Assembly (NCBI GenBank): GCA_023397675.1
Contig: JAEWTV010000139.1
Span: forward strand, 1-64,000
Direction of reading: 5' to 3'
DNA: 64,000 bases
From: Bacillota bacterium
Lineage (GTDB): Bacteria; Bacillota; Clostridia; Acetivibrionales; JANLFN01
In this document: one piece after another, positions 55,294-63,645 of the stretch
Position numbering within the stretch: the stretch's first letter is position 1
How the letters are laid out: each line of letters begins with the position of its first letter
Program-made: the position numbers and the translations under genes
Notes under the pieces: generated by a model
Databases searched by the model: none
The model's input: the letters and a program-made list of their open reading frames with translations, nothing else
Told to the model about the DNA's origin: nothing

Positions 55294-56337
55294 ATGCCCA
55301 AAATGTCACAATTCAAATTTTCAGTAGGACCATGGAATGTACACACGGGGGCTGATTCTTACGGGCCGGAAACTAGAACAGATATACCGGTAGAAGAAAA
55401 GTATAAAAAATTTGCAGAAATGGGATTCTCTGCAGTCCAGTTTCACGATGATGATGCAGTTCCGAACATTAATAATTACACAGAAGAGGAAATTAAAGAA
55501 AAGGCACGTAAACTGAAAAAAACCTTGGGTAAATATAACTTGAAAGCAGAATTTGTCGCACCGCGTCTATGGATGGATTCACATACAAAGGATGGCGGAT
55601 TTATGAGTACATCGGAAGAAGACAGAGAGTATGCTATGTGGAGAGCATACCGTTCTATCGATATTGCCAATGAATTGGGATGTGATATGATTGTACTTTG
55701 GCTTGCAAGAGAAGGTACTCTTTGTGCAGAATCCAAATCTCCGGTGTGGGCTACTAAAATGCTGATTGAAGCAATTAATAAGATGTTGGAATATGATCCA
55801 AAGATTCGTGTCTGCATTGAACCGAAACCAAATGAACCAATTGACAGAAGCATATGTGGAACAATGGGTCATGTCATGGCAATTTCTGCAGCAACAATTG
55901 ATCCTTCACGTGTTGGTGGAAACCTGGAAAGTGCTCATGCAATTCTGGCAGGTTTGGATCCAGCTCATGAAATTGGATTTGCCATGGCAATGGGCAAACT
56001 AATGACAGTTCATCTGAATGATCAGAATGGAATTCGCTATGATCAAGATAAATCTTTCGGTGTAGAGAATCTGCGTGCAGCATTCAATCAGGTAAAAGTA
56101 CTAAAGGAAAATGGATATGGAGAGAATGGAGAGTATGTGGGTCTTGATGTAAAGGCAATGCGTACTACAAAAGATAAAGATAGTTATAAACACCTGGAAA
56201 ATAGCTTAAATATATTTAAGGCTTTGGAAGATAAAGTGGATAAATTTGATTATGCTTTCCAAAGAAAATGTGTGGAGAATAGAGATTTCGAAGGACTTGA
56301 AATGTATATAATGAATCTGCTGATGGGAATTGAGTAA
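55294..56337 (+). CDS. Xylose-isomerase-like sugar isomerase
   Basis: A 347-residue TIM-barrel protein related to the shorter, Actinoplanes/Streptomyces-type xylose isomerases. Active-site positions are kept: FHDDD (catalytic His and Asp), the Lys of EPKPNEP, NLESAHAILAG (metal Glu and His), HLNDQ and YDQDKSFG (metal Asp residues). It should interconvert an aldose and ketose with divalent metal. The start at 55294 follows AGAGAGG; a GTG at 55273 is the alternative. It is paired with a PfkB kinase gene downstream and a divergent AraC regulator, forming a sugar-use module with no transporter. The substrate may not be xylose. Confidence 0.88.
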   Translation: MPKMSQFKFSVGPWNVHTGADSYGPETRTDIPVEEKYKKFAEMGFSAVQFHDDDAVPNINNYTEEEIKEKARKLKKTLGKYNLKAEFVAPRLWMDSHTKDGGFMSTSEEDREYAMWRAYRSIDIANELGCDMIVLWLAREGTLCAESKSPVWATKMLIEAINKMLEYDPKIRVCIEPKPNEPIDRSICGTMGHVMAISAATIDPSRVGGNLESAHAILAGLDPAHEIGFAMAMGKLMTVHLNDQNGIRYDQDKSFGVENLRAAFNQVKVLKENGYGENGEYVGLDVKAMRTTKDKDSYKHLENSLNIFKALEDKVDKFDYAFQRKCVENRDFEGLEMYIMNLLMGIE

Positions 56338-56368
56338 GTCTTAAAATGTCAGGTTGTTTGGTTATCTG

Positions 56369-56400
56369 AAAACGGGAAGTTCAGAAGATATCCTGTTTTT
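56369..56400 (+). terminator. Intercistronic hairpin with T-run between isomerase and kinase genes
   Basis: AAAACGGGA (56369-56377) pairs with TCCTGTTTT (56391-56399) including one G-U pair, and the run ends in TTTTT. It looks like a weak terminator or an mRNA-processing hairpin that lowers kinase expression relative to the isomerase. Confidence 0.5.
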
Positions 56401-56420
56401 CACATAAGAAAGGAATTACT

Positions 56421-57542
56421 ATGAAGAAAAAAGTAATTGTAGCTGGACATGTATGTTTGGATATTACTCCGATGTTCCTGGATAAAAAAGTGAAAAACCC
56501 AAGTGAAATTCTTTCACCAGGGAAATTGATTCAAATGGGCGGTGCAGATGTGCATACAGGTGGGGCTGTAGCCAATACGGGACTGGCAATGAAAGTTTTA
56601 GGCGCAGATGTTACCTTGATAGGAAAAGTCGGTAAAGATACATTTGGGGATATGGTTATAAATATATTGAAACAACATCATACAGAACAGGGAATGTTGA
56701 TTTCAGAAACAGAGTCTACATCATATTCGGTGGTTCTTGCAATACCTGGTATTGACAGGATGTTTCTGCATAATCCAGGGGCAAATGATACATTCCATGC
56801 ATCGGATATTCCACAGGAGGCATTGGAAAATGCGGCGCTATTCCACTTTGGATATCCCCCGCTAATGAAATCTATGTATGAGAATGATGGTTATGAGCTT
56901 GTTTCCCTGATGGAACGGGTTAAAAAAGGGGGGACAGCAACATCACTTGATATGGCTGCTCTGGATGCGACATCGGAAGCAGGACAAACAGACTGGAATA
57001 AGATATTGAAACGTGTAATTCCCTATGTAGATTTTTTTGTGCCAAGTGTTGAAGAACTTTGCTATATGCTGGATAAAGAACGTTTTGCCAGGTGGCAGGA
57101 ACGAGCTGCCGGACAAGATATTACAGAAATTCTGGATATTGAAAAAGATGTGAAGCCGTTGGCGAAACAGTGTATGGAGTTTGGCGCAAAAGTGCTGTTG
57201 ATAAAGTGCGGAACTCCAGGAATGTATTATTGTACCGCTGGAAAAAATGCACTGAAGAATGTTGGTATCAATGCTCAGCTCGATTTGAATGGATGGGCTG
57301 ATCAGGAAGGTTTTGAAAGAAGTTATATTCCGGAAAAAGTTGTTTCGGGTACTGGAGCAGGTGATACCAGTATTGCGGCCTTTTTAACAGCAATGATTGA
57401 CGGATATACAATAGAGGAATCCATGCACATGTCTGCAGCGACCGGGGCGTCATGTGTTGAAGCGTATGATGCATTAAGTGGGTTGAAATCTTTTGAAGAA
57501 TTGAAAAAGAAAATAGCGGCTGGATGGGAAAAGTATAAATAG
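56421..57542 (+). CDS. PfkB-family carbohydrate kinase
   Basis: A 373-residue ribokinase-like enzyme. The N-terminal VIVAGHVCLDITP, the GGADVHTGGAVANTG substrate loop and the C-terminal GTGAGDTSIAAF motif, with the catalytic Asp, are standard. It likely phosphorylates the ketose made by the preceding isomerase (xylulose or a related sugar) so that it can enter central metabolism. The protein is longer than most family members (about 310) through an insertion around 210-250. AAAGGA precedes the ATG. It lies 83 bp after the isomerase gene, with a T-run hairpin between. Confidence 0.9.
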   Translation: MKKKVIVAGHVCLDITPMFLDKKVKNPSEILSPGKLIQMGGADVHTGGAVANTGLAMKVLGADVTLIGKVGKDTFGDMVINILKQHHTEQGMLISETESTSYSVVLAIPGIDRMFLHNPGANDTFHASDIPQEALENAALFHFGYPPLMKSMYENDGYELVSLMERVKKGGTATSLDMAALDATSEAGQTDWNKILKRVIPYVDFFVPSVEELCYMLDKERFARWQERAAGQDITEILDIEKDVKPLAKQCMEFGAKVLLIKCGTPGMYYCTAGKNALKNVGINAQLDLNGWADQEGFERSYIPEKVVSGTGAGDTSIAAFLTAMIDGYTIEESMHMSAATGASCVEAYDALSGLKSFEELKKKIAAGWEKYK

Positions 57543-57577
57543 GTAAGGCACCGTATGCATTGGTATATTAAGAGTCA

Positions 57578-57628
57578 TTGACAGGTATATGTTATTGTGA
57601 TACTCTTAAGTTGTTAGAAATCTAACAA
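57578..57628 (+). promoter_or_regulatory. Promoter with an overlapping 18-bp palindromic operator
   Basis: TTGACA (57578-57583), 17 bp, TACTCT (57601-57606). Just after it, TTGTTAGA and TCTAACAA (57611-57618 and 57621-57628) form a palindrome with a 2-base centre covering the expected start of transcription. A repressor bound here would block initiation; the MarR protein encoded as the second gene of this unit is the best candidate. Confidence 0.65.
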
Positions 57629-57701
57629 TAAGAAATCTTACAATCATATGAACGATTATTAACAGTGTAGTAAGGGGTAAGGAAATAAGAAAGGGAATTA
57701 T

Positions 57702-58205
57702 ATGTTTATAACTGTTAAGCGAAAGGACTTTGAAACGTTAAATGATGTTTCACTTATATGGACTTGTATTGAGCCAGCTATTCTACAGGCTCGTGGTAAA
57801 AGTTTTACCATAAAATCGGAGGTTTTCGCTAATTTGACTGCTGGACAGCGGGCACTTTTTATGTTCCAGGTTTTGTATGGTCACATTTCTAAAGGAGTTG
57901 AAGAGTTTTATTCGCATTTATCCTACTTGTTGTCAAATAAGGGTGTCTGGTTACAGCTGATAGAAGGAATGAAGTATTTCAGGGATTATGATATGGTGAA
58001 GATTCTTGAAAAAATGGATCTGGTTTTTAAAGAAATCGCACAACAGCATAATGCTTTAATAGTTAGCATTGATAAAAATACTGAGTTATCTGCATCAATG
58101 AGTCTTATTAATAGATCTCTCAGTGATACACTTCCATCAACGATTAAGTTGGTTGCTACATATATCAGGGATAATACGGATGAATTCGTAGAGGTTGTTG
58201 ATTAG
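57702..58205 (+). CDS. DMP19-like protein of unknown function
   Basis: A 167-residue, probably all-helical cytoplasmic protein. The segment LTAGQRALFMFQVLYGHISKG recalls DMP19/DUF4375 domains (T.GQRA.Y......E..NGG), but the match is partial. There is no signal peptide or membrane helix. AGGGAA precedes the ATG. It is the first gene of a two-gene operon with a MarR regulator (19 bp gap) controlled by a promoter with a palindromic operator. Its function is unknown; it could bind the ligand or the regulator. Confidence 0.65.
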   Translation: MFITVKRKDFETLNDVSLIWTCIEPAILQARGKSFTIKSEVFANLTAGQRALFMFQVLYGHISKGVEEFYSHLSYLLSNKGVWLQLIEGMKYFRDYDMVKILEKMDLVFKEIAQQHNALIVSIDKNTELSASMSLINRSLSDTLPSTIKLVATYIRDNTDEFVEVVD

Positions 58206-58224
58206 TATTTTTAGGAGAATAACT

Positions 58225-58683
58225 ATGGAAAACAATAGATTAGAGGAATTACATAAACTATATTTTAATTTAATACCGTTATTCTATAAATGTAAGACTT
58301 CTTATATTGATAAAAGTAAAACAAGTGATTTGTGTAATAAGAACCAAAGTATGGCTATTATGATAATTGGTAAAGCAGGAAAAATTACACCTACTACTCT
58401 CAGCAAATTTATTAATATGGAAAAAGGAAGTTTAACGACATTAATCGATTCTTTAGTGGAACGGAAGCTTGTTATTAGATCCAGTGATCCTAATGACAGA
58501 AGAAAAGTATTATTGTCATTGACTTCTGATGGGATAGAGCATATGAAAACCATTGAAGAGCAATCCCAAAAAGGGCTGGCTTTAATGGTTTCTAACCTGG
58601 ATGAAAAAGAGATTGATCAAATGAATGCCAGCCTTAAAACTTTAGTGGAAATCTTAAAAAAAATTGCAGACAGTACTACATAG
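58225..58683 (+). CDS. MarR-family transcriptional regulator
   Basis: A 152-residue winged-helix repressor. LSKFINMEKGSLTTLIDSLVERKLVIR is visible as the recognition region (about 62-90), followed by the wing SSDPNDRRKVLLSLTSDG. The start at 58225 follows AGGAG; the overlapping ATG at 58195 was rejected. It probably represses its own operon through the TTGTTAGA palindrome at 57611 in response to a phenolic or oxidising compound, as other family members do. The ligand is unknown. Confidence 0.88.
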   Translation: MENNRLEELHKLYFNLIPLFYKCKTSYIDKSKTSDLCNKNQSMAIMIIGKAGKITPTTLSKFINMEKGSLTTLIDSLVERKLVIRSSDPNDRRKVLLSLTSDGIEHMKTIEEQSQKGLALMVSNLDEKEIDQMNASLKTLVEILKKIADSTT

Positions 58684-58767
58684 TCAGAGCCTTTTCCTGA
58701 AACGTCCCTATATCCTACATTACACAATGAATCACCCGTAAGAGTGGTTATAAATAAGAATTCCATC

Positions 58768-58819
58768 TTGACATCAATTTAAGTTTGTTATATTCTAATA
58801 AGGAACGGAGGTTCTTTAT
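58768..58819 (+). promoter_or_regulatory. Sigma-A promoter and operator-like repeat of the TetR gene
   Basis: TTGACA (58768-58773), 17 bp, TATTCT (58791-58796). An inverted repeat ATAAGGAAC/GTTCTTTAT (58798-58806 and 58811-58819, one mismatch) overlaps the transcription start and the ribosome site, suggesting autorepression. Confidence 0.6.
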
Positions 58820-58820
58820 T

Positions 58821-59384
58821 ATGCAAGTGCTAAAAGAAGAAATCAGAAAGAAAATATTATTAACTGCAGAGGATATGTTTTTCGAACTTGGATTTGAACA
58901 AACCACTATGCGCAATATTGCAGAGAGTATTGGTATCAGTGTAAGTAATCTCTATTTGTACTATAAAAACAAGGAAGCAATTTTTACTGATGTTGTAGAG
59001 GGTTTCAATAGATACTTTTTTGACGGGTTAACAGAGTTTCTTGATCACAATGACTTTGAAGTTGACATAGCTGAGAAATTAAGCAGAATACTAAAGGAAG
59101 TTATAGCCAACGATCATAAAAAGTTTGTCATACTGATGGACAAAAGTGGTAAAACAAGCTATGAGGGTGTGAAGGCTCAGATAATTCAAAGTTTGAATGA
59201 GCACATTGGAGCACAAATGAGCAAAACGAAAAACAATAATGATTTGGTTTTTGCAATAATTATTTCTAATTTATTCAACGGAATTATTGATATTGCAAAG
59301 CATTATAAAAATGAAGAGTGGCTTGAAGACGCATTAAACATTCTGGTGAAGTATCATACGAAGGGAATGAAACAGTTTTTATAA
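58821..59384 (+). CDS. TetR-family transcriptional regulator
   Basis: A 187-residue repressor with an N-terminal helix-turn-helix (about 10-55; TTMRNIAESIGISVSNLYLYYKNK is the DNA-binding part) and a helical ligand domain. The start at 58821 lies after GGAGG; the upstream ATG at 58785 is inside the promoter. It precedes an ABC exporter (ATPase and permease) by 173 bp on the same strand and likely regulates it. Confidence 0.9.
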   Translation: MQVLKEEIRKKILLTAEDMFFELGFEQTTMRNIAESIGISVSNLYLYYKNKEAIFTDVVEGFNRYFFDGLTEFLDHNDFEVDIAEKLSRILKEVIANDHKKFVILMDKSGKTSYEGVKAQIIQSLNEHIGAQMSKTKNNNDLVFAIIISNLFNGIIDIAKHYKNEEWLEDALNILVKYHTKGMKQFL

Positions 59385-59409
59385 TTAATGGTATTTTTTT
59401 TAAAAGAAT

Positions 59410-59430
59410 AAGGAACATGCATTCCTTTTT
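59410..59430 (+). terminator. Weak terminator after the TetR gene
   Basis: AAGGAA (59410-59415) and TTCCTT (59422-59427) pair around a 6-base loop and run into TTTTT. The stem is only 6 bp. Confidence 0.35.
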
Positions 59431-59557
59431 GGGTCAATTCCTGCTTCTAGAATTCCTCTTTATCATTATTCACTTTTAATGGCGAATGTTTTGCAGAAGA
59501 TGCAGGGAGACAAGGTTAGTTTTATGCTAGAAAAAATGTAAACATGGAAAGAGGGAT

Positions 59558-60265
59558 ATGATGATAAAGATTAATAATATGTATAAGAAGTACATAGTCG
59601 GAGAGCAGGAATTAATTGCAAACAACAATATTAATGTAACAATTGAGAAGGGAGAATTTGTTGCTGTTCTTGGACCATCTGGAAGTGGGAAATCGACATT
59701 GTTAAACATACTCGGTGGAATGGATAGCCCAACGTCAGGCGAAGTCATTGTAGATGGAGTTGATATTGCTAAATTAAATGATAAAGAACTAACGAAATAT
59801 AGAGCTAAGCAAATTGGGTTTGTGTTTCAGTTCTATAATCTAATACCAACATTAACAGTACAAGAAAATGTATCGATCGTTAAAGAATTAAAAAAAGAAT
59901 CCTCAAAATCTGTTGATGCAAGCACATTAATTGATGAAGTAGGGTTGAAATTGCATTGTAATAAATTCCCTAATATGCTTTCTGGTGGTGAGCAACAGAG
60001 AGTATCAGTAGCAAGAGCACTTGCCAAATCTCCTAAAATTCTATTATGTGATGAACCTACAGGTGCATTGGACTCCGATACAGGTGCAAAGATATTAAGC
60101 TTACTTCAAAAATTTTCAAAGGAAATGGATGTAACAGTAATTATAGTGACACATAATCAAGCAATTGCACAAATAGCCGATCGTGTCATTAAGATTAAAA
60201 ATGGATGCATTATTGGAAATGAAGTTGTAGAAAATCCTATGAAAGTATCGGAGGTTGTTTGGTAA
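59558..60265 (+). CDS. ABC transporter ATPase (MacB/LolD-like)
   Basis: A 235-residue ATPase with Walker A GPSGSGKST, Q-loop FVFQFYNLIPTLT, signature LSGGEQQRVSVARAL, Walker B ILLCDEPTGALDS and the switch His (VTHN). The sequence groups with the MacB/LolD/FtsE branch that partners FtsX-like permeases and exports peptides or lipoproteins by a mechanotransmission mechanism. Two adjacent ATGs are possible (59558 or 59561); GAGGG spacing favours the second. Its stop overlaps the permease ATG by one base. Confidence 0.92.
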   Translation: MMIKINNMYKKYIVGEQELIANNNINVTIEKGEFVAVLGPSGSGKSTLLNILGGMDSPTSGEVIVDGVDIAKLNDKELTKYRAKQIGFVFQFYNLIPTLTVQENVSIVKELKKESSKSVDASTLIDEVGLKLHCNKFPNMLSGGEQQRVSVARALAKSPKILLCDEPTGALDSDTGAKILSLLQKFSKEMDVTVIIVTHNQAIAQIADRVIKIKNGCIIGNEVVENPMKVSEVVW

Positions 60266-62529
60266 TGTTTAGAAAGAAACTGATCAGAACTTGTATGGTT
60301 TATAAAGTTCAGTTTTTTGCAGTATTTTTCATGATGTTTATAGGTGTTTCTGTTTTCGTTGGACTTGATAGTGCATGGTTTGGAATGGAATACTTTGAAG
60401 ATAAATATTATGAGGATACAAAATTAGCTGATGCATGGATTAATACTATGGAAGTATCAGAAAATAAGTTTACTCAAATGGAAGATGAGTTTGGTAAGGA
60501 AAACGTATCTAAAAGATTATATGTAAATGGAGTGCATGCTAATCAAACTGTGGATCTTCTTTACATAGAAAATAAAGATGATTGTGATTTTCGGGTAGAG
60601 AGTGGCGAAAAATTTGATACTAAAAAAGATGGAGTATGGTTATTTGACGAGTATGCTAAATTGAATAATATTTCCATCGGAGATAAGTTTGATATTAAAT
60701 TTAGTGGACTAACTGTTTCTAAAAAGGTTTTAGGATTGGTCAAAAGTTCTGAATATTTATATTTTCCTAAAAGTGAGGATTGCTGTACCCCTGACTACAA
60801 AAATGTCGCTTACGCTATAATACCTTCAAAATTCTTTAATTTTGGAGATAAAGTACCTTATAATCAAATCCTTATACATAGCTCAGACGATAAGCAGGAG
60901 TTGTATAAGAAACTGAATGATATATTTGACAATCAGCCTTATTTTCTTTTGTCCAGAGATGAAAAAGTAAGTGCTTCTATGGTTAAGAGTAAGATTGATT
61001 CAACTAAGGTTATTGCGAATATATTTGCATTAGCAATTCTATTAATTGCAGTTTTAACAATAATAACAACCATGAATCGAATTAATAATAAGGAACGTGT
61101 ACAAATCGGAATATTAAAGGCATTGGGATTTTCTAATGGTAAGATTCTTTTTCACTATATGAGTATGGGAATTGTTGTCAGTGCCTTGGGTTCAATCGTT
61201 GGATTCATATTAGGACCTCCGTTAGTTGGAGATATCTATCTTGGATCTTTAATTGATTATTTCGATTATCCTGAGTTAGGAACCAGAGTGAGGCCTTTGG
61301 ATTTTCTAATTATTGTTTTGCTGAATTTAGTGCTTGTAGTTGTGCTTTATTTTACATGTAAGAGAATTTTACGTGTAAAGGCAAGTGATGCTATTAATAA
61401 TTGTTTTGAAACAAAGGTTGGCAAGGAAAAGAAGACATCAAAAAAACGTAAAAAAACACTTTCTTTCACTGTTTTATGGACAATTCGTGATATTACTCGT
61501 AATAAAATCAGGTCTATGATGACTATATTTGGAGTAATGGGCAGTCTTTCACTTATTCTTTGTGGTTTTACAATGCAAGATACAATGGCTTCATTAAATG
61601 AGTGGACGTTTGCGGATTTGCATCACTATAATAGCAGAATTAGCATTGAAGGTAGTAAAATAAGTCAAATTGAGTCATTGAAAAAAGCAGTAAAAGGTGA
61701 AAGTTCACAATCAACCTTAATCGAATTGGTTCGAGGGGAAGATTTTAAGACAACGAACTTAATTGCATACGATGTTGACAAATTGATAGAATTTGAAGAT
61801 GTAAAAAGCAACAAGGTAACTTTAAAGGATGATAAATTGTACATCAGTAAGAAGTTAAGTGATAAATATGGTATTAAAGAAGGAGATACATTAAAGTGGA
61901 GAATATATGGTAAGGATAAATATTATGAGGAAAAAGTTTATTGTATAGTAAATAGTCCAATAGAACAAGGAATTTTCATCACACAAAAGTATCTTGATAA
62001 GTTTTCCATGGATTATGTACCAACAACAATATATACAAATGAAAAGGCAGCTGATATAAAAGAAGAAGGTTGTATTAAGTCCATCACAAGTGTTGAAGAT
62101 TTAAAGAAACAAAATAACAAGGCACTTGAGTCGTTTAGAATGATAATAAGTGTAATGATTATTGCAGCAATTTCACTTGGATTGGTTGTATTATACAATC
62201 TTGGAATGTTGTCATATAACGAAAGATTTAGGGAGTTAGCGACACTTAAAGTTTTAGGATTTTCCAATAAAGCATTGAACCTATTGAATGTTACACAGAC
62301 ATTATTATTGTCGCTATTTGGTGTTATTTTTGGAATACCATTAGCAAGACTTTTTGCAGAGTATATGTTTAACTCAATCGATAGTTTCCCATTTAAGGTA
62401 ACTACAACAGCAATATCAATGGGATTAAGTGTTGGAGGTGTTTTGCTAGTTATATTAGCAGTTTGTATTATTTTATCTAAGAGAATTAAAGAGGTTGATA
62501 TGGTTGTTTCTTTAAAAATGAATGATTAG
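60265..62529 (+). CDS. FtsX-like ABC transporter permease
   Basis: A 754-residue membrane protein with two FtsX-type modules: helices near 15-35, 250-280, 300-325 and 350-375, then a second set near 425-440, 630-660, 675-700 and 725-745, separated by extracellular domains. The KALGFSNGKIL and KVLGFSNKALN segments are the coupling motifs of this permease class. The ATG at 60265 has GGAGG 10 bases upstream and overlaps the ATPase stop; a TTG six bases earlier was rejected. Together with the ATPase it probably expels antimicrobial peptides or another toxic compound, under TetR control. Confidence 0.9.
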   Translation: MFRKKLIRTCMVYKVQFFAVFFMMFIGVSVFVGLDSAWFGMEYFEDKYYEDTKLADAWINTMEVSENKFTQMEDEFGKENVSKRLYVNGVHANQTVDLLYIENKDDCDFRVESGEKFDTKKDGVWLFDEYAKLNNISIGDKFDIKFSGLTVSKKVLGLVKSSEYLYFPKSEDCCTPDYKNVAYAIIPSKFFNFGDKVPYNQILIHSSDDKQELYKKLNDIFDNQPYFLLSRDEKVSASMVKSKIDSTKVIANIFALAILLIAVLTIITTMNRINNKERVQIGILKALGFSNGKILFHYMSMGIVVSALGSIVGFILGPPLVGDIYLGSLIDYFDYPELGTRVRPLDFLIIVLLNLVLVVVLYFTCKRILRVKASDAINNCFETKVGKEKKTSKKRKKTLSFTVLWTIRDITRNKIRSMMTIFGVMGSLSLILCGFTMQDTMASLNEWTFADLHHYNSRISIEGSKISQIESLKKAVKGESSQSTLIELVRGEDFKTTNLIAYDVDKLIEFEDVKSNKVTLKDDKLYISKKLSDKYGIKEGDTLKWRIYGKDKYYEEKVYCIVNSPIEQGIFITQKYLDKFSMDYVPTTIYTNEKAADIKEEGCIKSITSVEDLKKQNNKALESFRMIISVMIIAAISLGLVVLYNLGMLSYNERFRELATLKVLGFSNKALNLLNVTQTLLLSLFGVIFGIPLARLFAEYMFNSIDSFPFKVTTTAISMGLSVGGVLLVILAVCIILSKRIKEVDMVVSLKMND

Positions 62530-62641
62530 AATAACGCAAATTTCAAAAAAAATGAAAAAATTAAACAGGGTATTTAGACTGAAAAAACAATAAAAATGGT
62601 TCAATTTTTACAGATTTACCCATTAACAGGAGGCAATAGAT

Positions 62642-63436
62642 ATGCCGAAAGAAACCACAATTTGGTATTTTACAGGCACAGGGCAATGCAAAATTGTATC
62701 AGAATACATAGCGGCAAATTTAAGAAGTGATGGTCATCAGGTAAAAATAATAAATATTACTCCTTTGGATGTACGTAATTGCATTAAAGGTAATATTGAC
62801 TGCAATCAATTAATAATTGTTTTTCCTGTGTATGGAAGCGATGCACCTAAATCACTAAAAGATTTTATGAAGGAATTAAAGGCAGATATGGTTCCGGTAA
62901 TGCTGATTGCATTATGGGGAAACGCTCATAAGGGAAAAGCACTCTGTAATGTGGGGGAAATACTTAACGGGAATGGATTCGTGGTAAATGGAGCAGCAGA
63001 AATTGTCGCCGAACATTCTTATTTGGGACAAAAGCCGCCCATAATTGGGGAAAGACCAACGGAAGCTGAGAAGCAAGGATTAGTTGAGTTTGTAAATAAA
63101 CAATTATTAAAGAAAGATTCAATAAAGCTTGTAGCCAACAATGATAAGCTTCATATTAAAATAATATGTTCCTTACCACAGGGTTTTGTATCAAAGTTAT
63201 TTATAAAATTAAATCTGCAACATAACAAATGTAACGAATGTGGTATTTGTAGGAAAATGTGTCCGGTAGGATCTATTAAAGAAGATCTCACTGTAGACAA
63301 AAAGAAGTGTATCATGTGTCTTTCTTGTGTGACAAACTGCAAAAGAAAAGCAAGAACATGTAAAGTAATGGATGTCGCTAAGAAAGCACTTGGACACCAT
63401 CAGAAAATTAAAAATGAAAATGTTTTTTATAAATAA
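62642..63436 (+). CDS. EFR1-type flavodoxin/ferredoxin fusion
   Basis: A 264-residue redox protein. An N-terminal flavodoxin-like domain (about 5-160) starts with WYFTGTGQCKIVSEYI, the FMN-phosphate loop of EFR1 proteins (usually YFSGTGNT). A C-terminal 2x[4Fe-4S] ferredoxin has CNECGICRKMCPVG and CIMCLSCVTNCKRKA. Such fusions move electrons between flavins and iron-sulfur partners in anaerobes; the partner is unknown. An AGGAGG site precedes the ATG. It is separated from the ABC exporter by 112 bp. Confidence 0.88.
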   Translation: MPKETTIWYFTGTGQCKIVSEYIAANLRSDGHQVKIINITPLDVRNCIKGNIDCNQLIIVFPVYGSDAPKSLKDFMKELKADMVPVMLIALWGNAHKGKALCNVGEILNGNGFVVNGAAEIVAEHSYLGQKPPIIGERPTEAEKQGLVEFVNKQLLKKDSIKLVANNDKLHIKIICSLPQGFVSKLFIKLNLQHNKCNECGICRKMCPVGSIKEDLTVDKKKCIMCLSCVTNCKRKARTCKVMDVAKKALGHHQKIKNENVFYK

Positions 63437-63507
63437 AATCGGGGACATTCATCATATACTATTCTCCATATAATTAGGTTTATTTATAAGTAATTATAAT
63501 GCGCTAA

Positions 63508-63554
63508 TCGGTTCCGTATAAGAACCAATAGTGTATTTTTTTAGAGAACCAATT
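63508..63554. promoter_or_regulatory. Possible operator repeats before the dehydrogenase gene
   Basis: GGTTC-7 bp-GAACC (63508-63524) is an inverted repeat, and the right half GAACCAAT recurs as GAACCAATT near 63546. Repeated half-sites of this kind suit a dimeric regulator, perhaps of the HxlR or MarR type often found beside short-chain dehydrogenases. No regulator gene is visible in the window. Confidence 0.3.
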
Positions 63555-63645
63555 ACAAAAGAAAAGTAAGTGATTTGTAAAAAATATTGGATTATAATAT
63601 CATTAGTGAAAGCTATACAAACAGTATAAAGGGGAGTAAGCCCAA

